Shown: positions 1 to 9,045 of the stretch, in pieces
Layout: each line of letters opens with the position of its first letter
Position numbering within the stretch: position 1 is the stretch's first letter
DNA from: JAOUJD01 sp963811265
Lineage (GTDB): Bacteria; Pseudomonadota; Gammaproteobacteria; Burkholderiales; Burkholderiaceae_F
Direction: 5' to 3'
NCBI GenBank assembly: GCA_963811265.1
Contig: CAWEQS010000022.1
Coordinates: 42,465-106,464 of the forward strand
Length of the DNA stretch: 64,000 nucleotides
Translations under genes and position numbers: made by a program
The notes under the pieces: generated by a model
Told to the model about the DNA's origin: nothing
The model's input: the letters and a program-made list of their open reading frames with translations, nothing else
The model's database searches: none

Positions 1-453
1 CTCGGAACCGGGTTCGCGCATGCCGCGGACCCCGAGACGCAAGCGCAGATCGACGCGCTGAAGGCCGCCATTCCGAAGTTCGCGATCCCGATGCGGGAAG
101 TGGGCGACCGGTTCCAGAACATGTACTTCGCTGCGGACAAGGGCAACTGGGCCCTCGCCGCCTACATGTCGAAGTACATGAACGGCGCGATGAATCCTGC
201 AGCGCTGACCAAGGCCGCCGAGTACAAGGTGTGGAAAGGCTTCTACGAGAACAATTTCGCGGCAGTGAACAAGGCCATCCAGGCCAAGGACCTGGCCGCG
301 TTCAAGAAGTCGTACACCGCTGTCATCGCCGACTGCAACAACTGCCACAAGGCAATGGAGTACGGCTTCATCAAGGTCGTGCAGCAGAAGACGCCGTCCG
401 ACCAGGGCATCGACTACACGGTCAAGTCACAGCCGGGCGACGTGCCGAAGTAG
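1..453 (+). CDS. c-type cytochrome, 5' end outside the window
   Basis: The frame is open from base 1, so the start codon lies upstream. The first residues end in AHA before ADPE, which looks like the end of a Sec signal peptide, so the mature protein of about 143 residues is nearly complete. A single haem-binding CNNCH motif sits near the C-terminus, preceded by helical stretches rich in Ala, Lys and aromatic residues. That order (helices, then a C-terminal CxxCH) resembles the four-helix cytochrome c' group. The expected role is a periplasmic electron carrier or small-ligand binder. The partner is unknown because the upstream genes are not visible. Confidence 0.75.
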   Translation, partial: LGTGFAHAADPETQAQIDALKAAIPKFAIPMREVGDRFQNMYFAADKGNWALAAYMSKYMNGAMNPAALTKAAEYKVWKGFYENNFAAVNKAIQAKDLAAFKKSYTAVIADCNNCHKAMEYGFIKVVQQKTPSDQGIDYTVKSQPGDVPK

Positions 454-484
454 TCGCGTGAGACCCGCTGTCGGCCACCAGCGA

Positions 485-658
485 TCATCGTGCGCCGGCG
501 TTCCAGTGCGAAGCAGCAGCGACAATCGACTCGGCCAGCAGCGTATGTGCGAGCGTTTCGCGGTCGTGGTCGGCGAGTGATGCAACTCCGCCGAGCACGC
601 CGAGGGAAGTCGCGACGGCAGCTACGAGGGTCAACGCCCCTTTGAGTTGGTGTTTCAT
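485..658 (-). CDS. small exported protein of unknown function (57 aa)
   Basis: I chose the ATG at 658 because an AGGAGG ribosome site lies six bases upstream. The longer upstream frame is Arg-rich and does not look coding. The product begins MKHQLKG, followed by an Ala/Val/Leu signal segment up to about residue 28, then a short polar tail (ADHDRETLAHTLLAES). I do not recognise a family. It faces away from the lipoprotein at 929, and the roughly 270 bp between them must hold both promoters. Confidence 0.5.
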   Translation of the reverse strand: MKHQLKGALTLVAAVATSLGVLGGVASLADHDRETLAHTLLAESIVAAASHWNAGAR

Positions 659-928
659 GGCCGTCCTCCTGACCGCGGGGCGAACTCCGATGCGCCTGCA
701 CTCTTGAAGACGGATTTGCCCGGCGAAATCAGACAGGGGAAGCGGCCAAGACGACTCGGCCTCCCGCACACGCGGGACGATGTCGGCAGTCGCGGCCAGA
801 TTCCGTTCCACGCCGTCCCGCGTTCGCGCGCTCGTGTGTGATAGGCCGCACGCGCCGTTGATCAGAGACAGGCGACGAGACGCGCTCCGTGCTTAGATGG
901 CGACCCCCTCCCTGGCGTTGGAGAAGTA

Positions 929-2326
929 ATGAAACGAATTGCCCTCCTTGCCTTTGCTTTGCTGCTGTCTGCCTGCGGTGGCGGTGGCGGCGGAAGCGGC
1001 GGCACGGCCGCGGCGCCCCCCAGCGCGCAGCCGTCCACGACCGCCGTCCAGATCAATCTCGGCGACGATCCGGCCGACCGCCTGGTCGCGGCGAGCGTGA
1101 CCATCAACTCGATGGCTTTCATCGGCTCAGGCGGCAGTTCAGTTGCTGTCATGTCGACGCCGCGACCGATGGAAATGATGCGGCTGATGGGAACGGTGGC
1201 GCCGCTCGCAATGGCCAGCGTGCCGCAGGGCACGTACACGGGCATGACGATGACGTTCGGTGCATCGACGGTGACCTATGTCGATTCGACGACCGGACTG
1301 CCGGTGCAACGAACGGTTCCCGGCCCCATGACCACGACCGTGATGTTCGGCTCGCCGCTCGTCGTCGGGACAACACCGATGGTCGTCAATCTCGACATGG
1401 ACATGGCCGCTTCCGTCGGCATCGACGCGATGGGCAACGTCAGCATGACGCCCGCGATGCGCGAGTTTCACAACCCGGCTGTGACGGGCAGCGCCGATCC
1501 CGAGGACGGCGGAATGCACGGGCTCACCGGCATGGTGGGCAACGTCGGCGGCAACACGTTCACCATGACGATGGTGCAGGGCATGTCCGGCGTCGCGCTG
1601 TCGACCGGCGCGGGAACGCAGTACGCCGGCATGAGCGGGATGGGGATGATGGGCGGTGGCGCCCTGATGTCTGTCGACGCCACGATGCAGGCGGATGGAA
1701 GCTGGACGGCGACCCGCGTGCAGTCGCGCATGGCAGCGGGTGGGGCCATGGCAGCAGGCGTGGTGACCAGCCTGACCGGCACGCCACCGACCCAGTTGGT
1801 CCTGGTCATGCACGACGGCACCGGCAACGGAATGCTGGCCACGCAACTGGCCGGCACGACGACGGTCAATGTGGCCGACACGACGACGTTTTCAATCGAT
1901 GGCCGCGACGTTGACCTGACGAACCTGCCGTTCACGCCACGCTTCGATCGCGCGACCGTGACGCGCGGCCAGCGCATCGAGACGCTCAGCGCCAGTTCGA
2001 TGATGCAGGGCGGCGGCATGCAGGGAATGATGGGCGGCGCCACCCTGACGGCCACATCCGTCAGTCTTGGTCAGCAGGGCCTGCGCGGCACGGTGTCGTC
2101 CTACGCGCAGTCGGGTTCGCAGGCCAACTTCACACTCACGCTGCCGGCGGACTCGTCCTTCACGAAGTTGACGGGTGCCACGACGGTCACGGTGTACCAG
2201 CAGGCGGGTACGAAGCTGCGCGGCCTGTCGAACATCACCAACGGCAGCATCGTGCAGGTGCGTGGTCTCCTGTTCCTCGACGGCGGCGCGTTCAGGCTGG
2301 TCGCAGGGCGCATCGGAAGCGCGTAG
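929..2326 (+). CDS. methionine-rich lipoprotein with DUF4382/DUF5666-like regions
   Basis: The N-terminus is a lipoprotein signal with lipobox LLSAC, followed by a Gly linker. The ribosome site GGAG precedes the ATG. Residues of roughly 40-160 resemble DUF4382-type domains. The C-terminal half, with beta-rich units ending in VQVRGLLFLDGGAFRLVAGRI, resembles DUF5666 modules. The protein is unusually rich in Met, including clusters GMSGMGMMGGG and MMQGGGMQGMMGG. Met clusters bind copper(I) in some periplasmic proteins, but no copper gene is adjacent, so that is only a possibility. It is probably anchored in the outer membrane. Confidence 0.7.
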   Translation: MKRIALLAFALLLSACGGGGGGSGGTAAAPPSAQPSTTAVQINLGDDPADRLVAASVTINSMAFIGSGGSSVAVMSTPRPMEMMRLMGTVAPLAMASVPQGTYTGMTMTFGASTVTYVDSTTGLPVQRTVPGPMTTTVMFGSPLVVGTTPMVVNLDMDMAASVGIDAMGNVSMTPAMREFHNPAVTGSADPEDGGMHGLTGMVGNVGGNTFTMTMVQGMSGVALSTGAGTQYAGMSGMGMMGGGALMSVDATMQADGSWTATRVQSRMAAGGAMAAGVVTSLTGTPPTQLVLVMHDGTGNGMLATQLAGTTTVNVADTTTFSIDGRDVDLTNLPFTPRFDRATVTRGQRIETLSASSMMQGGGMQGMMGGATLTATSVSLGQQGLRGTVSSYAQSGSQANFTLTLPADSSFTKLTGATTVTVYQQAGTKLRGLSNITNGSIVQVRGLLFLDGGAFRLVAGRIGSA

Positions 2327-2378
2327 ACGAGCGGGACGATCCCGACGCGGACCCATTCCCTGCGCCTGCGCTTGATCG

Positions 2379-3014
2379 ATGGCAACGGTGCCGCCTCGCA
2401 GCTGGTACGACCGGCACCTGCTGCCGTATCTCGTGGACCTGGCGTGCGGCCTGCGGGCCGTCCGGCGCCAGCGGCGGAAGGTGGTGCCTCTCGCGGACGG
2501 GAAGGTCCTCGAGGTCGGCATCGGCACCGGCCTGAATCTCGAGCACTACGACAAGGCGCGCGTTGAGCGGCTCGTGGGCGTCGACCCGGGACTGGAAATG
2601 CATCCGTTGGCGCAGAAGCGCGCGAGGCGAGCGGGTCTGGCTGTCGAACTCGTTGGGCTGTCCGCCGAGAAACTGCCGTTCGACGCGAATACTTTCGACA
2701 CGGTCCTTGTCACGTACGCGCTGTGCACGATCCCGGATCCGCTGGCGGCGCTTGTCGAAATGCGGAGGGTCCTGAAACGCGGCGGGCTGCTGGTCTTCTG
2801 CGAGCACGGCCTGGCGCCCGACCCGTCTGTCCAGCGTTGGCAGCATCGTCTTGCACCCCTATGGGCGAAGGTTGCGGGAGGATGCCATCTGGACAGGAAT
2901 GTTCCGGCCTTGTTGACCGAGGCCGGCTTTCGGTCGCGCGACCTGCAAGCCATGTATCTGCCGGGGCCGCGCGTTCTGACTTACAACTACTGGGGCACGG
3001 CCGAGGCCGCATAG
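2379..3014 (+). CDS. class I SAM-dependent methyltransferase
   Basis: This 211-residue protein has the SAM-binding motif I VLEVGIGTG at about residues 45-53, an acidic residue after strand 2 (GVDPG), and the PFDANTFDTVLVTYALC and VLKRGGLLVFCEHG segments of the type 11 (UbiE/METTL7-like) family. It should transfer a methyl group from SAM to a small molecule or lipid. The substrate cannot be read from the sequence. It starts about 50 bp after the lipoprotein gene on the same strand and may be co-transcribed. There is no clear ribosome site before the ATG. Confidence 0.8.
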   Translation: MATVPPRSWYDRHLLPYLVDLACGLRAVRRQRRKVVPLADGKVLEVGIGTGLNLEHYDKARVERLVGVDPGLEMHPLAQKRARRAGLAVELVGLSAEKLPFDANTFDTVLVTYALCTIPDPLAALVEMRRVLKRGGLLVFCEHGLAPDPSVQRWQHRLAPLWAKVAGGCHLDRNVPALLTEAGFRSRDLQAMYLPGPRVLTYNYWGTAEAA

Positions 3015-3122
3015 AGTTCCGTCTGACCTGCAAGCGTGCTCGACATACGCGAGCGAGGTATCGCAGCCGATACAACTCGCGGTGTACACGCCCATCGGAG
3101 TTGTGCAGACACCAAATGGCTC

Positions 3123-3845
3123 TCACACAAGTCGACGCAACTCCTTGGCCAGCACGGGGTAGCACTCGCACGCACGAGCCTCGAGTCCCGTGCGATCGAC
3201 CACGGCGATATGGCCGCGGCGGTAGCGAATGAAGCCGGCGCGTTGCAGGTTCCCCGCGGCCTCGGTGACGCCTTCGCGTCGCACGCCCAGCATGCCGGCG
3301 ACCAGTTCCTGCGTCATCACCAGCTCGTTCGAAGAGACTCGATCGAGGGTCAGCAACAGGAAGCGGCAAAGCTGCTGTTCCAGTGAATGGTGCCGGTTGC
3401 ACGCCGCGATCTGGGTCATTTGAGTCATCAACGAATCGGTGTAGCCGAGCAGCAGGCGCGTCAGGGTGCCGCCGCGGGCGAATTCCTGCTTCAGCAGGCG
3501 GCCCTCGAGCCGATACGCATGACCCTTCATCCGCACCACGGCCGAACTCGGCGTGGTGTCGCCGCCCAGGAACACCGAAATGCCGAGGACACCTTCGTTG
3601 CCAATTCCTGCGGACTCGGCCGTGGCACCGGACGCCATCACGTAGTGCAGGGAGAGGATCGCGGTGGTGGGGAAGAAGGCGTGCCTCCGCTGCTGGCCGG
3701 GCTCGTACAGCATCTCGCCGAGCATCATCGGTACCAGCTCCAGGTGCGGGGCGAGGCGTTCGAGTTCCACCGGCGGCAGGGCGGCCAGAAGGTGGTTCAG
3801 AGTCGGGCGATGTTCGAGCGACATCGCGGGCTGCGGCGACTGCAC
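3123..3845 (-). CDS. Crp/Fnr-family transcription regulator (paralogue 1)
   Basis: It has an N-terminal cyclic-nucleotide-binding-like barrel (GEMLYEPGQ, FFPTTAILSLHYVM, GNEGVLGISVFLGG), a dimerisation helix (CNRHHSLEQQLCRFLLLTLDR) and a C-terminal winged helix (QELVAGMLGVRREGVTEAAGNLQ). The start is taken as the GTG at 3845, with AAGGGA upstream. An ATG at 3824 would give 233 residues. It is the last gene of a leftward operon after the hybrid kinase and receiver-PAS genes, only 3 bp from the latter. No Cys cluster is present for an Fe-S centre, so it is not a classical Fnr. Two further paralogues and one remnant lie in this window. Confidence 0.85.
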   Translation of the reverse strand: MQSPQPAMSLEHRPTLNHLLAALPPVELERLAPHLELVPMMLGEMLYEPGQQRRHAFFPTTAILSLHYVMASGATAESAGIGNEGVLGISVFLGGDTTPSSAVVRMKGHAYRLEGRLLKQEFARGGTLTRLLLGYTDSLMTQMTQIAACNRHHSLEQQLCRFLLLTLDRVSSNELVMTQELVAGMLGVRREGVTEAAGNLQRAGFIRYRRGHIAVVDRTGLEARACECYPVLAKELRRLV

Positions 3846-3848
3846 CCG

Positions 3849-4673
3849 CTATCCCTTCGTGGTCACTTCGACGCCGATGCCGCGATAACCGACGAAACTG
3901 CAGTGCCGGTCGAACATCGGCTCGCCGCTGACGCGAAAGCTCTGTCGCGATCCGTCGGCAGTGACGCGGTTGAACTGGAAGTCCACGAAGGGCTGGCGAG
4001 CTTCGATCGTTGCCCGCAGCACTTCCCGCTGCGCCTCGTCCCAGCCCGCGTCCCGGGCACCGTTCGCATCTCCGGCCAGGGGATCGACCCGGATTCCAAG
4101 CATCTCCAGTACCGGGCCGGAAACCTTGGTGAAGGCTCCCTTGTCGTCTTGCTCCCAGTACCAATCGGAGGCCAGTTCGGTCAGGCTTCTATAGCGGGCT
4201 TCGCTCTCGCGCAGCTCGGCGGTGCGCTCCTGGACCGTCTGCTCCAGCACCTTGTTGTGCTCCTCGAGCTTCCTGTACAGCAGTCGCACTTCCAGCATGT
4301 TGCGGATGCGCGTCCTGACCTCGACCAGGTCGAACGGCTTGCTGACGAAGTCCTTCGCGCCTGCCTGCAGCGCGCGCAGCTTGTGGCCAGGCTGCGCCGT
4401 GATCACGAGAACGGGAAGATAGCCGTTCGCATCGTTCGTATCGAGGCCTGCCATCACCTGGAATCCGTCCATGCCGGGCATCTGCAAGTCCAGCAGGATC
4501 AGGTCGTAGCGGGCCTTGCGATGCATCGCGCAGACCTCGTGCGGGTCCATGGTCGAGTCGACCCTGGTGTACCCGGCTTCGAGCAGCAGCTGGCGCAGCA
4601 GGCTCACGTTGACCTCCTGATCGTCGACGATCAGGATCCTGGCGTCGAGGATTTCGGAATCGGTGATCAACAT
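3849..4673 (-). CDS. response regulator receiver with a PAS domain
   Basis: Residues about 10-125 form a receiver domain with acidic pocket VDDQ, phospho-acceptor Asp62 (LILLDLQMPGMDG) and conserved Lys in FVSKPFD. A coiled linker (EEHNKVLEQTVQERTAEL) leads to a PAS/PAC domain of about 120 residues containing SDWYWEQD. There is no DNA-binding, GGDEF or kinase output, so it probably works by protein contact, perhaps with the kinase or the Crp-like protein downstream. Its ATG overlaps the stop codon of the upstream kinase, which implies translational coupling. Confidence 0.85.
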   Translation of the reverse strand: MLITDSEILDARILIVDDQEVNVSLLRQLLLEAGYTRVDSTMDPHEVCAMHRKARYDLILLDLQMPGMDGFQVMAGLDTNDANGYLPVLVITAQPGHKLRALQAGAKDFVSKPFDLVEVRTRIRNMLEVRLLYRKLEEHNKVLEQTVQERTAELRESEARYRSLTELASDWYWEQDDKGAFTKVSGPVLEMLGIRVDPLAGDANGARDAGWDEAQREVLRATIEARQPFVDFQFNRVTADGSRQSFRVSGEPMFDRHCSFVGYRGIGVEVTTKG

Positions 4674-6379
4674 GTGCCGTTCCTGCCTGGTTCCCGGTCG
4701 GGTACGCGGTCCGGACGTTCCAGTGCAATGTTGAGAGTGCTCATGAATTCGTCGACCTTGATGGGCTTGGTGAGATATCCGAAGAATCCGGCCGCGAGGG
4801 CTTTCTCTATGTCGCGTGGCACCGCGTTGGCGCTCAGCGCGATGATCGGGATGTTCGCCGTCGATGGATCCGCGCGCAGGATCTTCATCGCTTCGATCCC
4901 GCTGATGCCGGGCAGGTTGACGTCCATCAGGATCACCTCGGGCCGATAGGCGCGAGCGAATTCGATGCCGAGCTCGCCGTCGGCCGCGCTCAGCATGCGA
5001 AGCTCGGGACGCCGCGCGATCAGCTGCTCGACGAGTTCCAGGTTGGCCGGGTTGTCTTCCACGTAGAGCACGGTGCGCAGCGGCGCGCCGTCCACCGCGT
5101 CAGGCCGCGCATGCGTCGCGCGCTCGGCGTCTCGAGCCCCCAGCTGCGGCGCGCGCGTCACGCTCAGGTCGACCCAGAACACGCTGCCCACGCCGACCGC
5201 GCTCTCCACGCCGATGGTGCCTCCCATCAGCTCGACCAGCCGCTTGGTCACGACCAGACCGATGCCGGTGCCTTCCTCCGCTCCGGCCTCTCTCCCGAGG
5301 CGGTTGAACGGCTGGAAGAGTTGCGCGAGCCGGTCCGGGTCCAGCCCCGCGCCTGTATCGCGCACGCTGATGCGAACGCGGTCCGGCGAGCACAGCGCGT
5401 ACTCGACGACGACCGAACCTTCCGGCCGGTTGTACTTGATGGCGTTGAAGAGGAGGTTGATGAGGATCTGCTTGACCCGCGTCCGATCGGCGTCGAGAAA
5501 GCACGGGACGTCGAAGCGCGGAAACGTCATCGCGATGCCGCGCGTGTGCGCCTGCGGTTCGACCATCGCGCGACATTCGAGCAGGACCTCTGCAAGCGAG
5601 ACCGGCTCCCGTGAAAGCGTCACCTTGCCCGACTCGATGAGCGCCAGGTCGAGGATCTCGTTGATCAGCTCGAGCAGGTACCAGCCCGCCTTCAGGATCT
5701 GCTGGAGGCTTCGCATCTGCGAAACCGTCGGAGGCGGCGACCCGGATTCAATGAGCTGCGTGAATCCAAGGATCGCATTGAGCGGCGTACGCAGCTCGTG
5801 GCTCATGCCGGACAGGAAGTCGCTCTTCGCCCGGTTCGCGTTGTCCGCGGCAGCCATGGCCTGTTTCAGCTCGGATTCAGCGCGCTTGCGCAGGGAGATG
5901 TCGGTGCCGATCAGCAGGTATCCGATCACGGCGCCATCGTCGTCACGCAGTGCCGTGACCGACACCTGCGCGGGAAAGCGGCTGCCGTCCTTGCAGATGT
6001 AGGTCAGCTCGTAGATGTCCTCGATCCCCAGCGACGCCTTGAACGCGAGCGCCTCGAAGCCCGGCGCGATCGTGGTGGACAACTCGACGCTCAATGCCTG
6101 GGCGTGCGCGATCACTTCCTGCGGATCGTGGATGTCGCTCGGTCTGATCCTGTTCACGACTTCGGCCGCGCTGTAGCCGAGCATTCGCTCGGCGCCCACA
6201 TTGAAGAGCTGGACGATGCCCGCCTCGTCGGTGGCGATGATCGAGAAGTTGGCGCTGTTGAGAATCGCCTTCTTCAACGCCCCCGCCTTGAGCAACGCGT
6301 TTTGACGCCGCGGTTCGGCGATGCGGTACGCCCTGCCGGCGCGGCCGCCGGCGACGAGGTCGTTTGCTGCTTCGGACAT
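4667..6379 (-). CDS. hybrid sensor histidine kinase (PAS-HisKA-HATPase-REC)
   Basis: The start is the ATG at 6379, with AGGAA upstream. The longer frame to 6766 is Arg-rich and not coding-like. The 570-residue protein has one PAS/PAC domain (about 40-165), an H-box with His194 (MSHELRTPLNAILGF), N-box INLLFNAIKYN, G-boxes DTGAGLD and GTGIGL, and a C-terminal receiver (VLYVEDNPANL, ILMDVNLPGISG). No membrane segment is visible, so the sensor is cytoplasmic. It heads the operon with the receiver-PAS and Crp-like genes. A GTNCGN4CGNAC palindrome lies 133 bp upstream of the start, as for many stress genes in this window. Confidence 0.9.
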   Translation of the reverse strand: MSEAANDLVAGGRAGRAYRIAEPRRQNALLKAGALKKAILNSANFSIIATDEAGIVQLFNVGAERMLGYSAAEVVNRIRPSDIHDPQEVIAHAQALSVELSTTIAPGFEALAFKASLGIEDIYELTYICKDGSRFPAQVSVTALRDDDGAVIGYLLIGTDISLRKRAESELKQAMAAADNANRAKSDFLSGMSHELRTPLNAILGFTQLIESGSPPPTVSQMRSLQQILKAGWYLLELINEILDLALIESGKVTLSREPVSLAEVLLECRAMVEPQAHTRGIAMTFPRFDVPCFLDADRTRVKQILINLLFNAIKYNRPEGSVVVEYALCSPDRVRISVRDTGAGLDPDRLAQLFQPFNRLGREAGAEEGTGIGLVVTKRLVELMGGTIGVESAVGVGSVFWVDLSVTRAPQLGARDAERATHARPDAVDGAPLRTVLYVEDNPANLELVEQLIARRPELRMLSAADGELGIEFARAYRPEVILMDVNLPGISGIEAMKILRADPSTANIPIIALSANAVPRDIEKALAAGFFGYLTKPIKVDEFMSTLNIALERPDRVPDREPGRNGTC

Positions 6380-6779
6380 GGGCGATTCCTGTCTGGGTGA
6401 CCTTGCGAGGAGGGAATGGCGTCGGCCGGCTCTTGAAGGAATCCCAATACCCTCCCCGACATGGAAGCAGTCCAGCACGACAACAAGTAACCGCATAGCC
6501 GTCGCTCGTCCGTGCGCTGGCGCACATTGGCCAGCGCAACCCGCCCGCCGAGTCACGACGCGGCGGCCCACGGGAAACGACGCTTCGCCAGCGCGGAACC
6601 TGCAGGATCGAAACGTGGTGGGGCTGCCGGGGTGATCGCGGCGGCGATGCGTCCGGCGCTCGCGTGCACGACGAGGCGGAGCCTCGGTCCGGCGCGATTC
6701 GAGTGATGCTTCAGTCGGCCGTCCCAATGCCGGGGATGCGAGGTACGCTTGAGTCTTCGGAGCCACGACCGGGAACCGG
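6380..6779. other. 400-bp divergent intergenic region
   Basis: It separates the leftward kinase operon from the rightward hydrolase gene. It contains the palindrome at 6512-6525. I see no small gene with a ribosome site and no terminator. The rest shows no recognisable structure. Confidence 0.5.
6512..6525 (-). promoter_or_regulatory. putative stress-regulon operator, site 1
   Basis: The sequence is GTGCG-CTGG-CGCAC, a perfect palindrome in its arms. Read toward the kinase gene it is preceded by AATGT and followed by GGACGAG. It lies 133 bp upstream of the hybrid-kinase start and would place the Crp-like paralogue 1 under the same control. Function is inferred from recurrence of the motif. 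Confidence 0.55.
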
Positions 6780-7598
6780 ATGACCAGGAGACACGCCTAC
6801 GTCGGCAAGCCCCGCCTGCTGCATCAGGTCATCGAGCCGCGCATGCTGCTCGAACTGGCCACGCTGCCGTGGAACCTGCCCATGCTCGCCCGCACGCCTC
6901 GCGGCGACGGTCACCCGGTGCTGCTGTTTCCGGGCTTCATGGCGGACGAGGGCACGCTGATCGTCCTCAAGCTCTTCCTGCAGAACCGCGGCTACGAGGT
7001 CCAGACCTGGGGCTTCGGGCGCAACGTCGGCTTCAACAGCCGGCACGCCAGCGCGCTCGAGCAGAAGATCCGCTACATGCACTACAAGAGCGGCCGCAAG
7101 GTGAGCCTGGTCGGGTGGAGCCTGGGCGGCATGTTCGCCATGTACGGTGCCCATGAGGCCACGGAGTGCGTTCGCTCGGTGATCACGCTCGGCAGTCCCG
7201 TGACGTTCGACCCGGAGGGCAGCCAGTCGCCGCCGCTGGTCAAGGCGCTCTATCGCCTCATTTCGCACCCGATGGGCACGACGGCGCACCTGTCGCAGTC
7301 GCGCGCCAAATACCTGCGGCGGCCCAAGACGCTGCCGGTGCCGATCTCCTGCATCTACTCCGTGGCCGATGGCGTCGTGCCGCCGCAGGAGGCGACCATC
7401 GACGGCAACCGGGCGCTGCACGAGAACATCCGCGTGCCGGGCAGTCACCTCGGGCTGGGATTCAACCCGCTCGTGCTCTGGGTCGTCGCCGATCGGCTCG
7501 CGCAGCCCGAGGGCCAGTGGCGGCCGTTCGTGCCGCCGGCTGGGCTGCTCGGGCGGATCTACCGGCTGACGACTTCCTGGCGCCAGGCGCCGGCCTAG
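6780..7598 (+). CDS. alpha/beta hydrolase (lipase or PHA-depolymerase-like)
   Basis: The 272-residue protein has the oxyanion region PVLLFPGFMADEG, the nucleophile elbow GWSLGG with Ser114, an acid in VADGVVPP and the catalytic His in GSHLGLGF. The family acts on carboxylic esters. Next to a WS/DGAT gene it may remodel storage lipids or acyl esters, which is an inference from context. Its last 137 bp overlap the 3' end of the convergent acyltransferase gene, an unusually long tail-to-tail overlap. No signal peptide is seen. Confidence 0.8.
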   Translation: MTRRHAYVGKPRLLHQVIEPRMLLELATLPWNLPMLARTPRGDGHPVLLFPGFMADEGTLIVLKLFLQNRGYEVQTWGFGRNVGFNSRHASALEQKIRYMHYKSGRKVSLVGWSLGGMFAMYGAHEATECVRSVITLGSPVTFDPEGSQSPPLVKALYRLISHPMGTTAHLSQSRAKYLRRPKTLPVPISCIYSVADGVVPPQEATIDGNRALHENIRVPGSHLGLGFNPLVLWVVADRLAQPEGQWRPFVPPAGLLGRIYRLTTSWRQAPA

Positions 7599-9045
7599 CC
7601 TGGCGCTTCGTCGCCGCCTTTTCCCGCGCGCGCTTGCGGGCGAGGGCGAGGTACTCCTGGAAGGAGTCGCGCAGGCACTGCGCGAAGACCTCGGGGTCCG
7701 GCATCTGCTCGCGGCACGAGGTCGGCGAAATGATGATCCTGCCGTCGTAGCTCGTGACCGCGAACACGAGCCCGAGGCCATCGTTGATCGGCATGATCGC
7801 CGAGAAATACGTCATGCGCGCGCCGTTGAGGTAGATCGGGACCGACGGGCCCGGCACGTTGGTGATCGCGCAGTTCGCCATCGGCGCGCGGCGACCCACC
7901 CCGAGCAGCGCACGGCCCAGCAGCTTGCCGGTGATCGCCAGCGTGGCGGCCGGCGAGTGCGTGCCGATGTCGGTGAGCTCGCGTGCGCCGATCGCCTTCG
8001 ACATGAGCTTCGAGGACGCCGTCTGCGCCTTGATGAACGCCAGCCGCTTCACCGGGTCGGCGATGTTCACGCCCAGCGCCAGGCGCTCCCACTCCACCTC
8101 GGGCCGGCTCGCGGGGCCGGCTTCCGGGTCGCGCACGTAGACGGGCGTCAGCGTCGTCAGGTCCCGCTCCGGCAGTTCGTCCTTGCCTTCGAGGTACCTG
8201 CGCAGGCCGCCGGCGCACACGGCGAGCACGGCGTCGTTGATCTTCGCGCCGGGAACGAGCCGGCGGATCTCGCGGAACTCGTCGATCAGGAAGCGCCGCG
8301 TCTCGAACACCCGGTAGGGCGACACGATGGAGTTGAAGCGCGTCACCGGAGGCGCTTCCTGCCTCTGCAGCAGGTCGGACGCGAACGAGCGGGCGGCGGG
8401 AGCGACGCTCGCAAGCGCGCTCGTGAACGGGCGCGCCAGCCGTCGCGGCGAGGCCACCGCGCTTGCGAGGCCACGGCAGACGAGTTCCAGCGATCCGGGC
8501 GGCGACTCCGGAAACCACGGTTCGGGCGGCTCGGGCGCCGGCGGCTCCGGCGTCAGGTCGTGCAGCAGCGTGATGATCGCGGTGCCGCGCCGGAAGTCGA
8601 TCGCCGCGTGGTGCAGCTTGGTGAGCAGCGCGAAACTGTCCTTCGGCAGGTCGAGCAGGCTGTCGAGCCCCTCGATGACGTAGAGCTCCCACAGCGGCCG
8701 ATTGAGGTCGAGCGGGCGGGTGTGGATGCGCGACGTCTGGATGCAGAACTGGCGCCAGTCGCCGGGCTTCGGCAGGGCGATGTGGCGGACGTGGTACTCG
8801 AGGTCGAAGTTCTCGTCCTCCACCCAGTACGGATCGTCGAGCCCGAGCGGGACGCTGCGAAGCTTCTGGCGGAAGACCGGCGAGCGGTGCAGCCGGCTCT
8901 GCACGAGCGCGAGGATGCTCTTGAACTGCAGCCGGCCGGCGGGCGCGGTCGACGGGTCGTAGATCTGGATCAGGCTGACGTTCGAATTGGAATGGGCACT
9001 TTCCGAGGCGAGGAAGAGGGCGTCGTTCCTGCTGAGCTGGCGCAT
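7462..9045 (-). CDS. wax ester synthase/diacylglycerol acyltransferase (WS/DGAT)
   Basis: The 527-residue product has the WS/DGAT layout: N-terminal MRQLSRNDALFL, the catalytic histidine motif HHAAID at residues 145-150, PLDLNRPLWE before it, and the C-terminal NCAITNVPGP and PINDGLGLVF motifs. It should esterify acyl-CoA with a fatty alcohol or diacylglycerol. The Gly that usually follows the motif Asp is Phe here. The last 60 or so residues are Arg/Ala-rich, lie antisense to the hydrolase gene and may be non-native, from a lost stop or a frame error. FadD nearby could supply acyl-CoA. Confidence 0.88.
   Translation of the reverse strand: MRQLSRNDALFLASESAHSNSNVSLIQIYDPSTAPAGRLQFKSILALVQSRLHRSPVFRQKLRSVPLGLDDPYWVEDENFDLEYHVRHIALPKPGDWRQFCIQTSRIHTRPLDLNRPLWELYVIEGLDSLLDLPKDSFALLTKLHHAAIDFRRGTAIITLLHDLTPEPPAPEPPEPWFPESPPGSLELVCRGLASAVASPRRLARPFTSALASVAPAARSFASDLLQRQEAPPVTRFNSIVSPYRVFETRRFLIDEFREIRRLVPGAKINDAVLAVCAGGLRRYLEGKDELPERDLTTLTPVYVRDPEAGPASRPEVEWERLALGVNIADPVKRLAFIKAQTASSKLMSKAIGARELTDIGTHSPAATLAITGKLLGRALLGVGRRAPMANCAITNVPGPSVPIYLNGARMTYFSAIMPINDGLGLVFAVTSYDGRIIISPTSCREQMPDPEVFAQCLRDSFQEYLALARKRAREKAATKRQARPAPGARKSSAGRSARAAQPAARTAATGPRAARADRRRPRARAG

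Noticed and set aside
3041..3060. A further palindrome-like site, ATACG-CGAG-CGAGG
   Set aside because: It has two mismatches in the fixed bases and lies at the 3' ends of convergent genes, not at a promoter.
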